Origin: JBDLSY01 sp043777895
Lineage (GTDB): Bacteria > Pseudomonadota > Gammaproteobacteria > Burkholderiales > Burkholderiaceae_C
DNA: 64,000 nucleotides
Assembly: GCA_043777895.1 (NCBI GenBank)
Contig: JAYWHD010000036.1
Location: 1-64,000, forward strand
Direction of reading: 5' to 3'
Positions 19,893 through 29,675 of the stretch are shown here, piece after piece; position 1 is the stretch's first letter; each line of letters begins with the position of its first letter. Below the pieces are notes generated by a model. It saw nothing but the letters and a program-made list of their open reading frames with translations, had not been told where the DNA came from and searched no databases. The position numbers were made by a program, and so were the translations under genes.

Positions 19893-19898
19893 GACACT

Positions 19899-20888
19899 AT
19901 GAGTTCTATAGACCACCACGCTAGTCCTATCAAAAAAGACCCACTTGATGTGCATGTGAGTGTACTGCTCTCGGAAACTGTTACACACATTTTACGCACA
20001 CCACGTGGTATTCACGGGACTTATATTGATGGTACATTTGGACGGGGCGGACACAGTGCTGAATTGTTAAAACATTTAAGTCCTCAAGGACGCTTAATTG
20101 CTCTAGATCGTGATAGGCAAGCCGTAATGCTAGGGTTATCTTGGAATGATTCTCGCTTCACTATGCTTCATAGCCCATTTTCACAAATGAATTTAGTATT
20201 AAACTCATTGGGTGTTGTGCCTAAACAAGTTGATGGTATTTTGCTTGATATTGGTGTGTCATCACCCCAACTAGACGATGCAACACGTGGATTCTCATTT
20301 AATAAAGATGCTGCGTTAGATATGCGTATGGACACCAGTTGCGGACAAACTGCTGCTGATGTTGTGAATACTTTGAGTGAACATGCACTCACACGGCTAT
20401 TTAAAGAACTGGGTGAAGAGCCGCAAGCAGCCCGTATTTCGGCAGCCATTGTCTTAGCCAGACAAATAGCCCCGATTACTAATACGCTAGAATTAGCTAA
20501 TTTAGTCGAACGCGTGGTTAAATTTAAAAAATATGGCTTTCACCCTGCTACTTTAGTGTTTCAAGCCCTGCGTATTTATGTCAATGAAGAATTAACAGAA
20601 TTAGACTGTGTATTAAAACATGCTGAAAATATTCTGTGTGCTGACGGAAAATTAGCCATTATTAGTTTTCATTCCTTAGAAGATCGTAAAGTCAAGCAGG
20701 CTTTTCGCCCTATTCCTGTGACTGCACAATTGCGTCACTTACCCCGTCAAGACATACCGCACCCGTGGAAGGAAATTGAACGTATTAAACCCAGTGAATA
20801 CGAATTACGTGCTAACCCCCGTTCGCGTTCAGCGGTATTACGAATCGCTCAACGGGTTGTTGATACGGTCAATTCATCTGTGTATTAA
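19899..20888 (+). CDS. rsmH: 16S rRNA m4C1402 methyltransferase RsmH (MraW)
   Basis: RsmH methylates N4 of C1402 in 16S rRNA and is the usual first or second gene of the dcw cluster. The 329 residues contain the SAM-binding YIDGTFGRGGHSAELL, LLDIGVSSPQLDDATRGFSF and the C-terminal ISFHSLEDRKVKQAF. Length is a little above the usual 310 because of an N-terminal HHASPIKKD extension. The stop and the ftsL start are only three bases apart. Confidence 0.95.
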   Translation: MSSIDHHASPIKKDPLDVHVSVLLSETVTHILRTPRGIHGTYIDGTFGRGGHSAELLKHLSPQGRLIALDRDRQAVMLGLSWNDSRFTMLHSPFSQMNLVLNSLGVVPKQVDGILLDIGVSSPQLDDATRGFSFNKDAALDMRMDTSCGQTAADVVNTLSEHALTRLFKELGEEPQAARISAAIVLARQIAPITNTLELANLVERVVKFKKYGFHPATLVFQALRIYVNEELTELDCVLKHAENILCADGKLAIISFHSLEDRKVKQAFRPIPVTAQLRHLPRQDIPHPWKEIERIKPSEYELRANPRSRSAVLRIAQRVVDTVNSSVY

Positions 20889-20891
20889 ATA

Positions 20892-21260
20892 ATGAAAGGT
20901 TTTAAAACACTAAACACCGTTTGTATATTAATGCTAGTTATTACTTGTATGTCCTTGGTAACCAGTCGGCAACAACAACGCTTAGATTTTTCTAAAATAG
21001 AGTCAGAAAAGCTACAGTTACGCCGTTTACAACAAGATTTTCAAAACTTAACCGCCACTCAACAGCAACTTGAGCAAACTGAACGAGTTGAACGTTTAGC
21101 ACGTGAAGAACGCAATATGGAACGTATTCCTGCGAATAAAACTTTGTTTTTAACCGAAGGCATTTCACGTCATCAAAGACAATTCAAACCTTATATTAAA
21201 TTAACTATACCGCCTAAGCCTGCAATAAATTTACATGTACCTGTGCAGGCACAGCTATGA
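20892..21260 (+). CDS. ftsL: Cell division protein FtsL
   Basis: FtsL is a bitopic protein that joins FtsB and FtsQ to activate septal peptidoglycan synthesis. The 122 residues show one N-terminal membrane helix (about 7-25), a periplasmic leucine-zipper-like helix with KIESEKLQLRRLQQDFQNLT, and a short tail. Recognition rests mainly on this architecture and its place between rsmH and ftsI. Its stop overlaps the ftsI start by four bases (ATGA). Confidence 0.9.
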   Translation: MKGFKTLNTVCILMLVITCMSLVTSRQQQRLDFSKIESEKLQLRRLQQDFQNLTATQQQLEQTERVERLAREERNMERIPANKTLFLTEGISRHQRQFKPYIKLTIPPKPAINLHVPVQAQL

Positions 21261-23125
21261 AACCTTCAACAGGATCACACCAACCTACGCTTCGTCCAAC
21301 TTATCCGCTGAAGCATACCCCGCAATTTAAACCTAATGCTCAACCCCGTTTATCACCTTCACCGCCTTTTAAACCTCAAGCTATTTTAAAACCCAAAAAA
21401 CCAACTGGTTTTATAACACTGAATACTCGCTCATTGTTTTTGCAAACCTTAGTATTGTTATGCTTTTTGATTGGTTTAGGTAAATCGGCTTACCTACAAC
21501 TATGGACACCTGCACATCTACAAGACCGTGGGGCAGTCCGTTATGAACGCAATATTGTTATGAGTGCGTATCGCGGTAAAATTTTTGACCGTAATAGTAA
21601 TGAGATGGCAGGCAATATTACGACATCGGCAGTATCTTTAGTAGGGTCTCAAGCTAAATTAACCGAGTTACAAAAAGACCAGTTGGCTGAATTATTAGAT
21701 ATGACGCGTAGTGAATTAGAGGCTAAACAAAAGCAAGCTAAACTGGGCTTTATTTATTTAAAACGTCAATTAGACTTAGTAAAAGGCCGTAATATTCGTG
21801 AACAAATTCGCGTATTGCGTATCCCTGGTATTACAGTAGACGATGAATCGCGTCGCCACTATCCTTTGGGTGAGGCGGCTTCGCAATTACTGGGCTTTGT
21901 CAATTTAAGTGGTGAGGCTGTAGAAGGCTTAGAGTTTAAATTGAATGATGCCCTGTCTGGTACAGAAGGTTCACGTCGTGTCGTGCGTACAGGTATTGGA
22001 CGTGTTGTTGATAATTTAAACAAAGATGAACCCGCCGAACACGGCGAAGATATTACGCTAACCATTGACAACGGTTTGCAATACCTGACTTATGCTGAAT
22101 TACGCAGTGCAGTGATTAACAATAAAGCCGAGGGCGGTAGTGCGGTTATGCTGAATGCTAAAACAGGTGAAATACTGGCTTTGGCTAATTATCCTAGTTT
22201 TGACCCTAATAAATCAGGTAAAAAAACCAGTGCAAGTATCCGAAATCGCGTCACAACAGATGCGTTTGAACCTGGTTCTACTATTAAGCCTTTTACTATG
22301 TCTTTGGCTTTGGATAAAAATATAGTGTCTTCCAAAACTACTGTGTCAGGTCTGCCATTTATGGTAAATACATTGCGTATTCATGATGGCGACCACATGC
22401 GTCCCAGTATGACATTGGCAGAAGTGATGCAATATTCAAGCAATGTAGGTATCGTGCGTCTGTCACAAAGATTAAGTGCGAAAGAAATGCATACTTGGTT
22501 TTCTAATATGGGCTTTGGTAAAGCCAATAAATTACCTATGGGGGGTTCTACTACAGGCTTATTGCGTCCACCTTCAAAATGGCAAGCCGAGGACAAAGCA
22601 ACTGCGGCTTATGGTTATGGCTTATCCGCATCACTATTACAAATAGCTAGAGCCTACACTGTATTTACAAATCACGGACAATTATTGCCCGTGTCTTTGT
22701 TAAAAATAAATACTCCGCCACAAGGTATTGCCGTTATGAAAGCCGATACCGCTGATTTGCTTAAAAACTATATGCAGTATGTGACCAGTCAACAAGGCAC
22801 TGCCCCTTTAGCACAAGTTGATAACTATAGAACTGCAGGTAAAACAGGTACGGCTCGTAAACAAAAAAATGGTCAATATTTAGAGGGTCAGTATATTGCT
22901 TCGTTTGTAGGATTTGCTCCTGTAAGTAATCCAAAAGTAATTGTAGCGGTTATGATTGATGCCCCTAAAGGCGATAATTATTATGGCGGACAAGTCGCTG
23001 CACCGGTATTTTCTAATATGGTATCTGCCGCGATGCGTATGATGAATGTAACACCTGATAAACCTAATCAACCTGTAATAATTGCCCCTAGCCAGTCTAA
23101 TGTATTAAAAGAATCCACTTTATGA
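21257..23125 (+). CDS. ftsI: Septal transpeptidase FtsI (PBP3)
   Basis: FtsI cross-links peptidoglycan at the septum. The N-terminal cytoplasmic region of about 55 residues is unusually Pro/Lys-rich, with repeated FKP motifs; one membrane helix (about 58-78), a pedestal domain and the transpeptidase domain follow. The active-site motifs are STIK at 341-344, SSN near 394 and KTGT at 529-532. The 622 residues are slightly longer than most homologues. It overlaps ftsL and murE by four bases each, so translation is probably coupled. Confidence 0.95.
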   Translation: MKPSTGSHQPTLRPTYPLKHTPQFKPNAQPRLSPSPPFKPQAILKPKKPTGFITLNTRSLFLQTLVLLCFLIGLGKSAYLQLWTPAHLQDRGAVRYERNIVMSAYRGKIFDRNSNEMAGNITTSAVSLVGSQAKLTELQKDQLAELLDMTRSELEAKQKQAKLGFIYLKRQLDLVKGRNIREQIRVLRIPGITVDDESRRHYPLGEAASQLLGFVNLSGEAVEGLEFKLNDALSGTEGSRRVVRTGIGRVVDNLNKDEPAEHGEDITLTIDNGLQYLTYAELRSAVINNKAEGGSAVMLNAKTGEILALANYPSFDPNKSGKKTSASIRNRVTTDAFEPGSTIKPFTMSLALDKNIVSSKTTVSGLPFMVNTLRIHDGDHMRPSMTLAEVMQYSSNVGIVRLSQRLSAKEMHTWFSNMGFGKANKLPMGGSTTGLLRPPSKWQAEDKATAAYGYGLSASLLQIARAYTVFTNHGQLLPVSLLKINTPPQGIAVMKADTADLLKNYMQYVTSQQGTAPLAQVDNYRTAGKTGTARKQKNGQYLEGQYIASFVGFAPVSNPKVIVAVMIDAPKGDNYYGGQVAAPVFSNMVSAAMRMMNVTPDKPNQPVIIAPSQSNVLKESTL

Positions 23126-24642
23126 CGCATTTATATTTACTTGACAATTCATTACATATCGCCCAACAACTGCGGTGTATCGGACACACGCATACGCAAT
23201 TATGTCAAGACAGTCGCCAGTTAAAAGTCGGTGATATATTTGTGGCGTTTAGCGGTGATACTCACGATGGCCGTCATCATATAGTAACTGCTTTAAAATC
23301 AGGAGCCTGTGCTATTTTAGCTGAAGCTGAAGGTTTAGACGCATTTTTAACACCTGATGTAGTCTCTAATCAAATGATTAAAACGATTCAAATTATTGCT
23401 GTTCATAATTTAAAACAAGCTTTAGGCGGTATTGCTGACGCATTTTATAATTATCCTAGTCAAGTGTTAGACGTTGTAGCGATTACAGGTACGAATGGGA
23501 AAACTACCGTTGTTAATTATCTAGCACAACTCTTGGAACAGTTACAACAAAAACCGTGTGTAGTGTTGGGTACTTTGGGTGCAGGCCTTTACGGCAAAGC
23601 ATTAAGTACTGGATTAACCACCCCGCACGCAAGCCAAGTACATACCGTACTGGCACACGCCGTAAAAGTGGGGGCAGGCAGTGCAGCTATTGAAGCCACA
23701 TCAATTGGTTTAAAAGAAGGGCGTTTAAACAGTGTGGCTATTGATGTCGCTGCACTAACCAACTTTACACAAGACCATTTAGATTATCACGGCACAATGG
23801 CTGCTTATGCAGCAGCAAAACGTAGCTTATTTGATTGGACTGGCTTAAAAACAGCGGTTATTAATATAGACGATGCTTTAGGTATTGATTTAATGTCTAG
23901 TTTACAAATAGAGCGACCTACTCTTCAGCTGATTACAACGGGCTTAACAGCTACTGCTGATGTATATGCCAGCGATATGACTATACTAGTCAATGGAACG
24001 CAATCATTCACATTACATTATCAACAACAACAATATGCCATCACAATACCGTTATTAGGTATTTTTAATATTAATAATATATTGACTGTTCTAGCTTGCT
24101 TGCTCGCTTTAAATTATGACTTAGTCCTAGCCATTAGCTTATTGCCTCACTTAAAAGGTATACCAGGCCGTATGGAAGTCGTAAAAATAGCTCATTTACA
24201 GACACCTTTGGTATTAGTGGATTATGCACACACGCCTGATGGCTTATTAAAAGCTTTGCAAGCCTTGCAACCCGTTGCACGTAGGCGTAATGGTAAGTTA
24301 CACCTTATATTTGGCTGTGGTGGTAACCGTGATGCAAGCAAACGGCCTTTAATGGGGGCTATTGCACATCAATATTCAGATACTGTGTGTATTACCAATG
24401 ACAATCCACGTGATGAAGCCCCAGAAATAATCGCAGCAGCTATTGCAGTACGTGTACCTGATGCTGTGATTGAACTTGACCGTAGTCAAGCCATTAAACA
24501 CGTTATTACGCAAGCGGGTATTAATGATGTGATACTGATTGCTGGCAAAGGCCATGAAACGACTCAAACTATCAAAGGACATTCTTTTTTATTTTCAGAT
24601 GTGTCTTGTGCTGAACAGGTATTAAGCACATTAAATGCCTAA
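23122..24642 (+). CDS. murE: UDP-MurNAc-Ala-Glu:diaminopimelate ligase MurE
   Basis: MurE adds the third stem-peptide residue to UDP-MurNAc-L-Ala-D-Glu. The 506 residues include the P-loop GTNGKTT at about 124-130, the TNFTQDHLDYHGT block and the DNPR motif (NDNPRDEAPE), which marks meso-diaminopimelate-adding enzymes. Length is normal and no low-complexity insert is present. Downstream coupling to murF is broken by a spacer of about 200 bases of tandem repeats. Confidence 0.96.
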   Translation: MTHLYLLDNSLHIAQQLRCIGHTHTQLCQDSRQLKVGDIFVAFSGDTHDGRHHIVTALKSGACAILAEAEGLDAFLTPDVVSNQMIKTIQIIAVHNLKQALGGIADAFYNYPSQVLDVVAITGTNGKTTVVNYLAQLLEQLQQKPCVVLGTLGAGLYGKALSTGLTTPHASQVHTVLAHAVKVGAGSAAIEATSIGLKEGRLNSVAIDVAALTNFTQDHLDYHGTMAAYAAAKRSLFDWTGLKTAVINIDDALGIDLMSSLQIERPTLQLITTGLTATADVYASDMTILVNGTQSFTLHYQQQQYAITIPLLGIFNINNILTVLACLLALNYDLVLAISLLPHLKGIPGRMEVVKIAHLQTPLVLVDYAHTPDGLLKALQALQPVARRRNGKLHLIFGCGGNRDASKRPLMGAIAHQYSDTVCITNDNPRDEAPEIIAAAIAVRVPDAVIELDRSQAIKHVITQAGINDVILIAGKGHETTQTIKGHSFLFSDVSCAEQVLSTLNA

Positions 24643-24835
24643 AAACATAAATAATAAATAATAAATAATAAATAATAAATAATAAATACTAAATAATCAA
24701 ATAAATATTAAATATTAAATATTAAGCATTAAATACTACATATTAAAGATTAAATATTAAACATTAAATATTTAATATTAAACATCAAATATTAAACATC
24801 AAATATTACATACTAACTATTATTAATAACAACGA
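24643..24835. repeat. AATAAATAATAA-type array between murE and murF
   Basis: The spacer starts with regular seven-base ATAAATA-like units and continues as degenerate 9-12 base units of the AAATATTAAAC kind. These genes usually overlap or abut in other bacteria. No promoter stands out. Confidence 0.85.
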
Positions 24836-24844
24836 TTGAGAGCA

Positions 24845-26329
24845 ATGAAAAGTATATCTATACAACAATTATTAAGCTGGCTTACTGGTGCAACATTACA
24901 CAGTAAACTGCATGTTTCTTTAAAAAAAACCAGCTACGGTGTTAATACAGATACCCGCACGCTGCGTACTAACAATATATTTGTAGCCCTAAAAGGCGAA
25001 CGATTTGACGGGCATCGGTTTATTGGTTTTGCAGCACGTAACCAAGCAGCGTTGGCGTTGGTAAATTATGATAGCGAAGAGTCGGTTAAGCAAACCGCTA
25101 ATGAGATGCCTTTTATTTGTGTGGCTGACACAGGCCTTGCCCTACAACAACTGGCAGCAGGTTATCGCCGTCAATTTTGCTTACCTTTAGCCATAGTAGT
25201 CGGTAGCAATGGTAAAACGACTACTAAAGAAATGCTTAACAGTATTTTTCGTAGCCATTTAATGATACAGGGCAATGAACGTGCAGTCCATTCTACGGCA
25301 GGTAATTTTAATAACGATATTGGTTTGCCTTTAACTTTATTAAAATTAAATGACTACCACCGTTTAAGCGTTATTGAATTGGGAATGAATCACCCCGGTG
25401 AAACGGCACAATTAGCCTCTGTTGCTGCTCCCACGATTGCTATTATTAACAATGCTCAACGCGAACACCAAGAATTTATGCACACTGTAGAGGCGGTTGC
25501 ACAAGAACATTGTGCGGTGATTCCTGCTTTAGCGTCTGAAGGTATCGTTGTACTGCCAGCACAAGATACTTACGTTAAAATATGGCGTGATTGTGCAGCC
25601 AACCATCAAAAAAAGGTGATAGACTTTGCTTTGCATATTAACGGTGATATAACACCTGCCTTAGTTACAGGTGAAATACAAACAGTAGATGATAACCCGA
25701 TTGTGCAGACTGTTAAAATAAATACCCCTTTAGGTATGGCACATATAAAACTTAATATTGCTGGCGAACACCATGTACGCAATGCTTTGGCAGCAACGGC
25801 AGCGGCAGTCGCGGCTAATATACCGCTTAGCAGTATTATTTTAGGCTTACAAGCGTTTGAACCTGTTAAAGGACGTATGCAGCCCCACCGCATCACTGTG
25901 CTTAATGATGCCCATAATATTCAGTTAATTGACGATACATATAATTCAAATCCCGATTCAGTCATCGCGGCAATTGATATGTTAAGTTGCATTAAAAAAC
26001 TACACACGCGTAGTGTTTTAGTGCTGGGTGATATGGGCGAAGTCGGTGACCAAGGCATACATTTTCATACTGAAATGGGTTTATATGCAGCAACTAAAGG
26101 GATTTCAGTGTTGTATACCGTTGGCGATTTAATGAAGCACGCGCATAACGCGTTTAAAAATAGTACGAATAACCGTGATAAATATATGCAACATTTTGCT
26201 AATACGGCTGAGTTGCAAACCGCTTTATTAGCCAAGCAGACTTTATGCACTAACGATACAGTACTCATTAAGGGCTCTCGCTTTATGCGTATGGAGTTTA
26301 TCGTAGACGCTTTACTTAATAAAAATTAA
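24845..26329 (+). CDS. murF: UDP-MurNAc-tripeptide:D-Ala-D-Ala ligase MurF
   Basis: MurF adds D-Ala-D-Ala to complete the UDP-MurNAc pentapeptide. The protein has the P-loop VGSNGKTTTKEM, VIELGMNHPGE, the NAQREHQEFM block and a C-terminal ligase domain with LIDDTYNSNPDS and VLVLGDMGEVG. I chose the ATG at 24845, preceded by GAGAG, over an in-frame TTG three codons earlier; this gives 494 residues, slightly long but normal. Confidence 0.95.
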   Translation: MKSISIQQLLSWLTGATLHSKLHVSLKKTSYGVNTDTRTLRTNNIFVALKGERFDGHRFIGFAARNQAALALVNYDSEESVKQTANEMPFICVADTGLALQQLAAGYRRQFCLPLAIVVGSNGKTTTKEMLNSIFRSHLMIQGNERAVHSTAGNFNNDIGLPLTLLKLNDYHRLSVIELGMNHPGETAQLASVAAPTIAIINNAQREHQEFMHTVEAVAQEHCAVIPALASEGIVVLPAQDTYVKIWRDCAANHQKKVIDFALHINGDITPALVTGEIQTVDDNPIVQTVKINTPLGMAHIKLNIAGEHHVRNALAATAAAVAANIPLSSIILGLQAFEPVKGRMQPHRITVLNDAHNIQLIDDTYNSNPDSVIAAIDMLSCIKKLHTRSVLVLGDMGEVGDQGIHFHTEMGLYAATKGISVLYTVGDLMKHAHNAFKNSTNNRDKYMQHFANTAELQTALLAKQTLCTNDTVLIKGSRFMRMEFIVDALLNKN

Positions 26330-26340
26330 TCAAACCAAAA

Positions 26341-26366
26341 TTATTAACAATAAAAATAAAAATAAA
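26341..26366. repeat. AATAAA hexamer repeats upstream of mraY
   Basis: About four copies of a six-base AATAAA unit fill the centre of the 65-base murF-mraY spacer. A TAGGA ribosome binding site remains downstream of them. Confidence 0.7.
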
Positions 26367-26394
26367 AATAAAACTTTTATAGGACAATATTAAT

Positions 26395-27561
26395 ATGTTA
26401 CAGTGGTTAGCACAATTTGCGCCTGATTTGGCTTTTTTAAATGTATTTAAATACATTAGTTTTCGTGCAGTCGGTGCTTGTGCTACTGCATTGTTTATTG
26501 GTTTAGCCTTAGGACCTTGGGTTATTAGACGGCTGACTGCTTTAAAAATTGGACAAGCGGTTCGTACTGATGGCCCAGAAACTCATTTAATTAAACAAGG
26601 TACACCAACAATGGGTGGTGTTTTAATATTAGCGTCTATTACGCTTTCAACTTTACTATGGACTGATTTGTCTAACCGTTTTGTATGGGTAGTACTTATC
26701 GTAACCCTTGGTTTTGGTTGGGTTGGCTGGGAAGATGATTACCGTAAAGTCGCTAAAAAAGACCCGAACGGAATGCCTGCACGTGAAAAAATTTTTTGGC
26801 AAACTGTCATTGGTTTGACTGCTGCTTTATATTTAGTCTTTACCGTTGCAACACCCAATGCAGAACAAAGTGCCGTATTATTTTTTAAATGGCTAGCTTC
26901 GGGCTTAACATTAGATTTACCCAATAAAGCGTCATTAATTGTGCCTTTCTTTAAAACAGTCAGTTATCCACTGGGGGTTTTTGGGTTTGTATTAATGACT
27001 TATTGTGTCATTGTCGGTACTAGTAATGCTGTTAATTTAACTGATGGCTTAGACGGGTTGGCGATTATGCCTGTTGTTATGGTGGGCAGTGGTTTAGGCG
27101 TATTTGCTTACGTTATAGGTCGCCCTGATTTTTCGCATTATTTAATTTTTCCTTATATTGCGGGTGCAGGTGAAATGTCTGTTATTTGTGCCGCAGTCGC
27201 AGGAGCGGGCTTGGCTTTTTTATGGTTCAATGCACACCCAGCCCAAGTGTTCATGGGTGATGTCGGTGCTTTGGCTTTAGGTGGTTTACTAGGTACAGTT
27301 GCCGTGATTACTCGTCAAGAGTTAGTATTGTTTATTATGGGCGGTGTATTTGTTGCTGAAGCGGTGTCCGTCATACTACAAACAGGTTACTTCAAATATA
27401 CCAAACGTAAATATGGCGTGGGACGGCGTATTTTTAAAATGGCGCCTTTACATCATCATTATGAAAAGTCGGGTTGGAGTGAAACTCAAGTCACTGTACG
27501 GTTTTGGATTGTGACTATGATGCTTATTTTGATTGGTTTAGCCAGTTTAAAGTTACGGTAA
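26395..27561 (+). CDS. mraY: Phospho-MurNAc-pentapeptide transferase MraY
   Basis: MraY transfers phospho-MurNAc-pentapeptide to undecaprenyl phosphate, forming lipid I at the inner membrane. The 388 residues form about ten membrane helices with the family's catalytic blocks: GWEDDYRKVAKKD, NAVNLTDGLDGLA, FMGDVGALALGG and APLHHHYEKSGWSE. Length is normal. Confidence 0.97.
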   Translation: MLQWLAQFAPDLAFLNVFKYISFRAVGACATALFIGLALGPWVIRRLTALKIGQAVRTDGPETHLIKQGTPTMGGVLILASITLSTLLWTDLSNRFVWVVLIVTLGFGWVGWEDDYRKVAKKDPNGMPAREKIFWQTVIGLTAALYLVFTVATPNAEQSAVLFFKWLASGLTLDLPNKASLIVPFFKTVSYPLGVFGFVLMTYCVIVGTSNAVNLTDGLDGLAIMPVVMVGSGLGVFAYVIGRPDFSHYLIFPYIAGAGEMSVICAAVAGAGLAFLWFNAHPAQVFMGDVGALALGGLLGTVAVITRQELVLFIMGGVFVAEAVSVILQTGYFKYTKRKYGVGRRIFKMAPLHHHYEKSGWSETQVTVRFWIVTMMLILIGLASLKLR

Positions 27562-27609
27562 AACTGTGTCTTAATGTGTTATACATAAAATGTAGTCAAT
27601 AAAATACAG

Positions 27610-27664
27610 CAAAATATACAAATAAATATACAAATAAATATACGAATAAATATACGAATAAATC
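27610..27664. repeat. 13-base tandem repeats upstream of murD
   Basis: Four copies of a CAAATAAATATAC-like unit fill the spacer and end about a dozen bases before the murD ATG, leaving no Shine-Dalgarno sequence. Confidence 0.8.
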
Positions 27665-27676
27665 ACCACATATTAT

Positions 27677-29299
27677 ATGAAATTCTTAAACCATCAAACC
27701 GTTTTAATTTTAGGTTTAGGCGAATCAGGTTTAGCCTGTATCCAATTTTCTGAACGGTTTGGTGCTCACGTAATAGCGGCAGATAGCCGTTCTAACCCGC
27801 CCAATTTGGCTCAAATACAGCAACTAAATAATGTACGCGTCATATTAGGTGATTTTTCAGATACTTTGTTAAACAATACATCAAGCAATATATCAAGTAA
27901 TACATCAAGCAATACAAATAGTATATCAAATAATATAAGTAATACATCAAACAATATATTAAATAGCATTAATACTATTGTCGTTAGCCCAGGAATTAGC
28001 CCATCAAGTATCAAAGAATTACTAGTGTTGGCACAACTAAAAAGAATTCCCGTCATCAGCGAACTAGATTGGTTTAACAGTGCTTTACTAGCGTTAAATC
28101 AACAATACAATTATCAACCCATCGTATTAGGGGTTACGGGAACTAATGGTAAAACAACAGTAACCGAACTGACTACACATATTTGTAATGAAGCAGGCGA
28201 AACTGCCGTTGCATGTGGCAATATTAGCCCAGCGGCTTTAACCGCACTGATGGATGCATTGGACAACTATACCCAGCATAAAATACCTTTACCTACAATA
28301 TGGGTATTAGAATTATCTAGCTTTCAGCTACATTACACACAGTTTTTAAATTTAAACGCCGCTACATTATTAAATATTAGTCAGGACCATTTAGACTGGC
28401 ATACGGATATGAATGATTATATTCAGGATAAAATGAATATTTTTAAGGACTGTGCTTTAAAAATACTGAATCGTGATGATTCAACGTGTATGACGCTCAT
28501 TAACACGGCGGATACACGCGCAAATATACATACATTTGGTTTAGATAGCCCCAGCTATGTGGGTGATGTTGGCCTTTATTTAGACGGTTTGATGTGGCTG
28601 TCTCAAGCACAAATTGACCCAGAATCTATTGTTCATATACCAAATCGCAGTAAAAAATTAGCTGCAAAAATACCTGCTTTGACTGTACAGCAGCCCTTAA
28701 TGCCCACCGATGCTTTGTTATTACGGGGTACGCATAACCATACTAATGCTTTGGCTGCATTATTGTTGGCAGAAGCAGCAGGTATAGACTTAGCTAAAAT
28801 ATTATATGGATTACATAGCTATAAAGGTGCGTCTAATCGTTGTGAGTTAATCCGTATAGTCAATGATGTAGAGTATATCAATGATAGTAAAGGCACTAAT
28901 GTCGGTGCAACAACAGCGGCTTTAATGGGTTTATCAAAGCACAATCGCAGTTTAATATTAATCGCGGGTGGAGTGGGCAAAGGGCAAGATTTTTCTAATT
29001 TAGCCGTCACTATTACGCACCATTGCAAAGCAGTTTTTTTAATAGGTGAAGCAGCCGCTGAATTAGAGCAAGCTATTAAATTAGCCGTACTTAATGATTT
29101 ACCACCGACTAATTTATCAGTTTTACCATTGACTATACGTCATGTAGATAGCTTAGATGAGGCGGTTAAACAGGCATCAGAGTTAGCTCAAACAGGTGAT
29201 ACTGTATTACTGTCGCCAGCGTGTGCTAGTTTTGATATGTTTCGTAATTACCTTCATCGCGCGCAACTATTTACACAAGCAGTTAATGGTTTGGTTTGA
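27677..29299 (+). CDS. murD: UDP-MurNAc-L-Ala:D-Glu ligase MurD
   Basis: MurD adds D-Glu to UDP-MurNAc-L-Ala. The 540 residues exceed the usual 440-500 mainly because a Ser/Asn/Thr/Ile-rich tract is inserted at residues 66-99, inside the N-terminal UDP-binding domain before IVVSPGISPSS. Catalytic features are intact: GLGESGLA, P-loop GTNGKTT at 155-161, ELSSFQL, LNISQDHLDWH and INDSKGTNVGAT. The insert is expected to loop out of the fold. Confidence 0.95.
   Translation: MKFLNHQTVLILGLGESGLACIQFSERFGAHVIAADSRSNPPNLAQIQQLNNVRVILGDFSDTLLNNTSSNISSNTSSNTNSISNNISNTSNNILNSINTIVVSPGISPSSIKELLVLAQLKRIPVISELDWFNSALLALNQQYNYQPIVLGVTGTNGKTTVTELTTHICNEAGETAVACGNISPAALTALMDALDNYTQHKIPLPTIWVLELSSFQLHYTQFLNLNAATLLNISQDHLDWHTDMNDYIQDKMNIFKDCALKILNRDDSTCMTLINTADTRANIHTFGLDSPSYVGDVGLYLDGLMWLSQAQIDPESIVHIPNRSKKLAAKIPALTVQQPLMPTDALLLRGTHNHTNALAALLLAEAAGIDLAKILYGLHSYKGASNRCELIRIVNDVEYINDSKGTNVGATTAALMGLSKHNRSLILIAGGVGKGQDFSNLAVTITHHCKAVFLIGEAAAELEQAIKLAVLNDLPPTNLSVLPLTIRHVDSLDEAVKQASELAQTGDTVLLSPACASFDMFRNYLHRAQLFTQAVNGLV
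27871..27970 (+). repeat. 12-base coding repeats inside murD
   Basis: Tandem units related to AATACATCAAGC encode repeated Asn-Thr-Ser-Ser and Asn-Ile-Ser. The array keeps the reading frame and falls in the N-terminal domain. Confidence 0.85.
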
Positions 29300-29675
29300 G
29301 TTGTTTATTTAGTTACTGATAAAAATTAATACGTATTAATACGTATTAAGTAATTTTTTATTGTGTTGATATATTAATCTGTCAATATATTGCTTATATT
29401 AGATTTCTATTAAATTTCTATTAGATTTCTATTAGATTTCTTTCAAAACTATTAAAAGTATATTCATTAAACTTTAAAATTTGAATCAAGATTTTCAGAA
29501 TTTAAAGATTTTAAAGATTTTAAAGATTTTTTAAATCCTGTTTTATCCTTTAATCTTAAAAATCCTGATTCTAAGCATTGTTTATAGAGTAAATCGCTTT
29601 TAAAATTAAAGCTATTTTTATATAAATACATTTTTGAAAGAAGTCTGTTATTTATATTACTTATAAAAGAGTCCT
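29300..29675. other. murD-ftsW spacer with several nested repeats
   Basis: No gene is visible. The spacer holds a doubled ATTAATACGT unit near 29328-29348, an 11-base CTATTAGATTT repeat at 29400-29440, three copies of TTAAAGATTT at 29501-29530, and an inverted-repeat pair described separately. The ftsW ribosome binding site (AAAGAG) is at the end. Confidence 0.65.
29434..29646. repeat. 213-base segment bounded by 15-base inverted repeats
   Basis: AGATTTCTTTCAAAA at 29434-29448 and TTTTGAAAGAAGTCT at 29632-29646 are complementary except for one base. The same pair of ends bounds 60564-60652 downstream of rpsG. It could be a small non-autonomous element or a recurring hairpin. Confidence 0.55.

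Noticed and set aside
24643..24835. Tandem spacer repeats as a CRISPR array
   Set aside because: Units are 7-12 bases, adjacent and without unique spacers; no cas gene is nearby.
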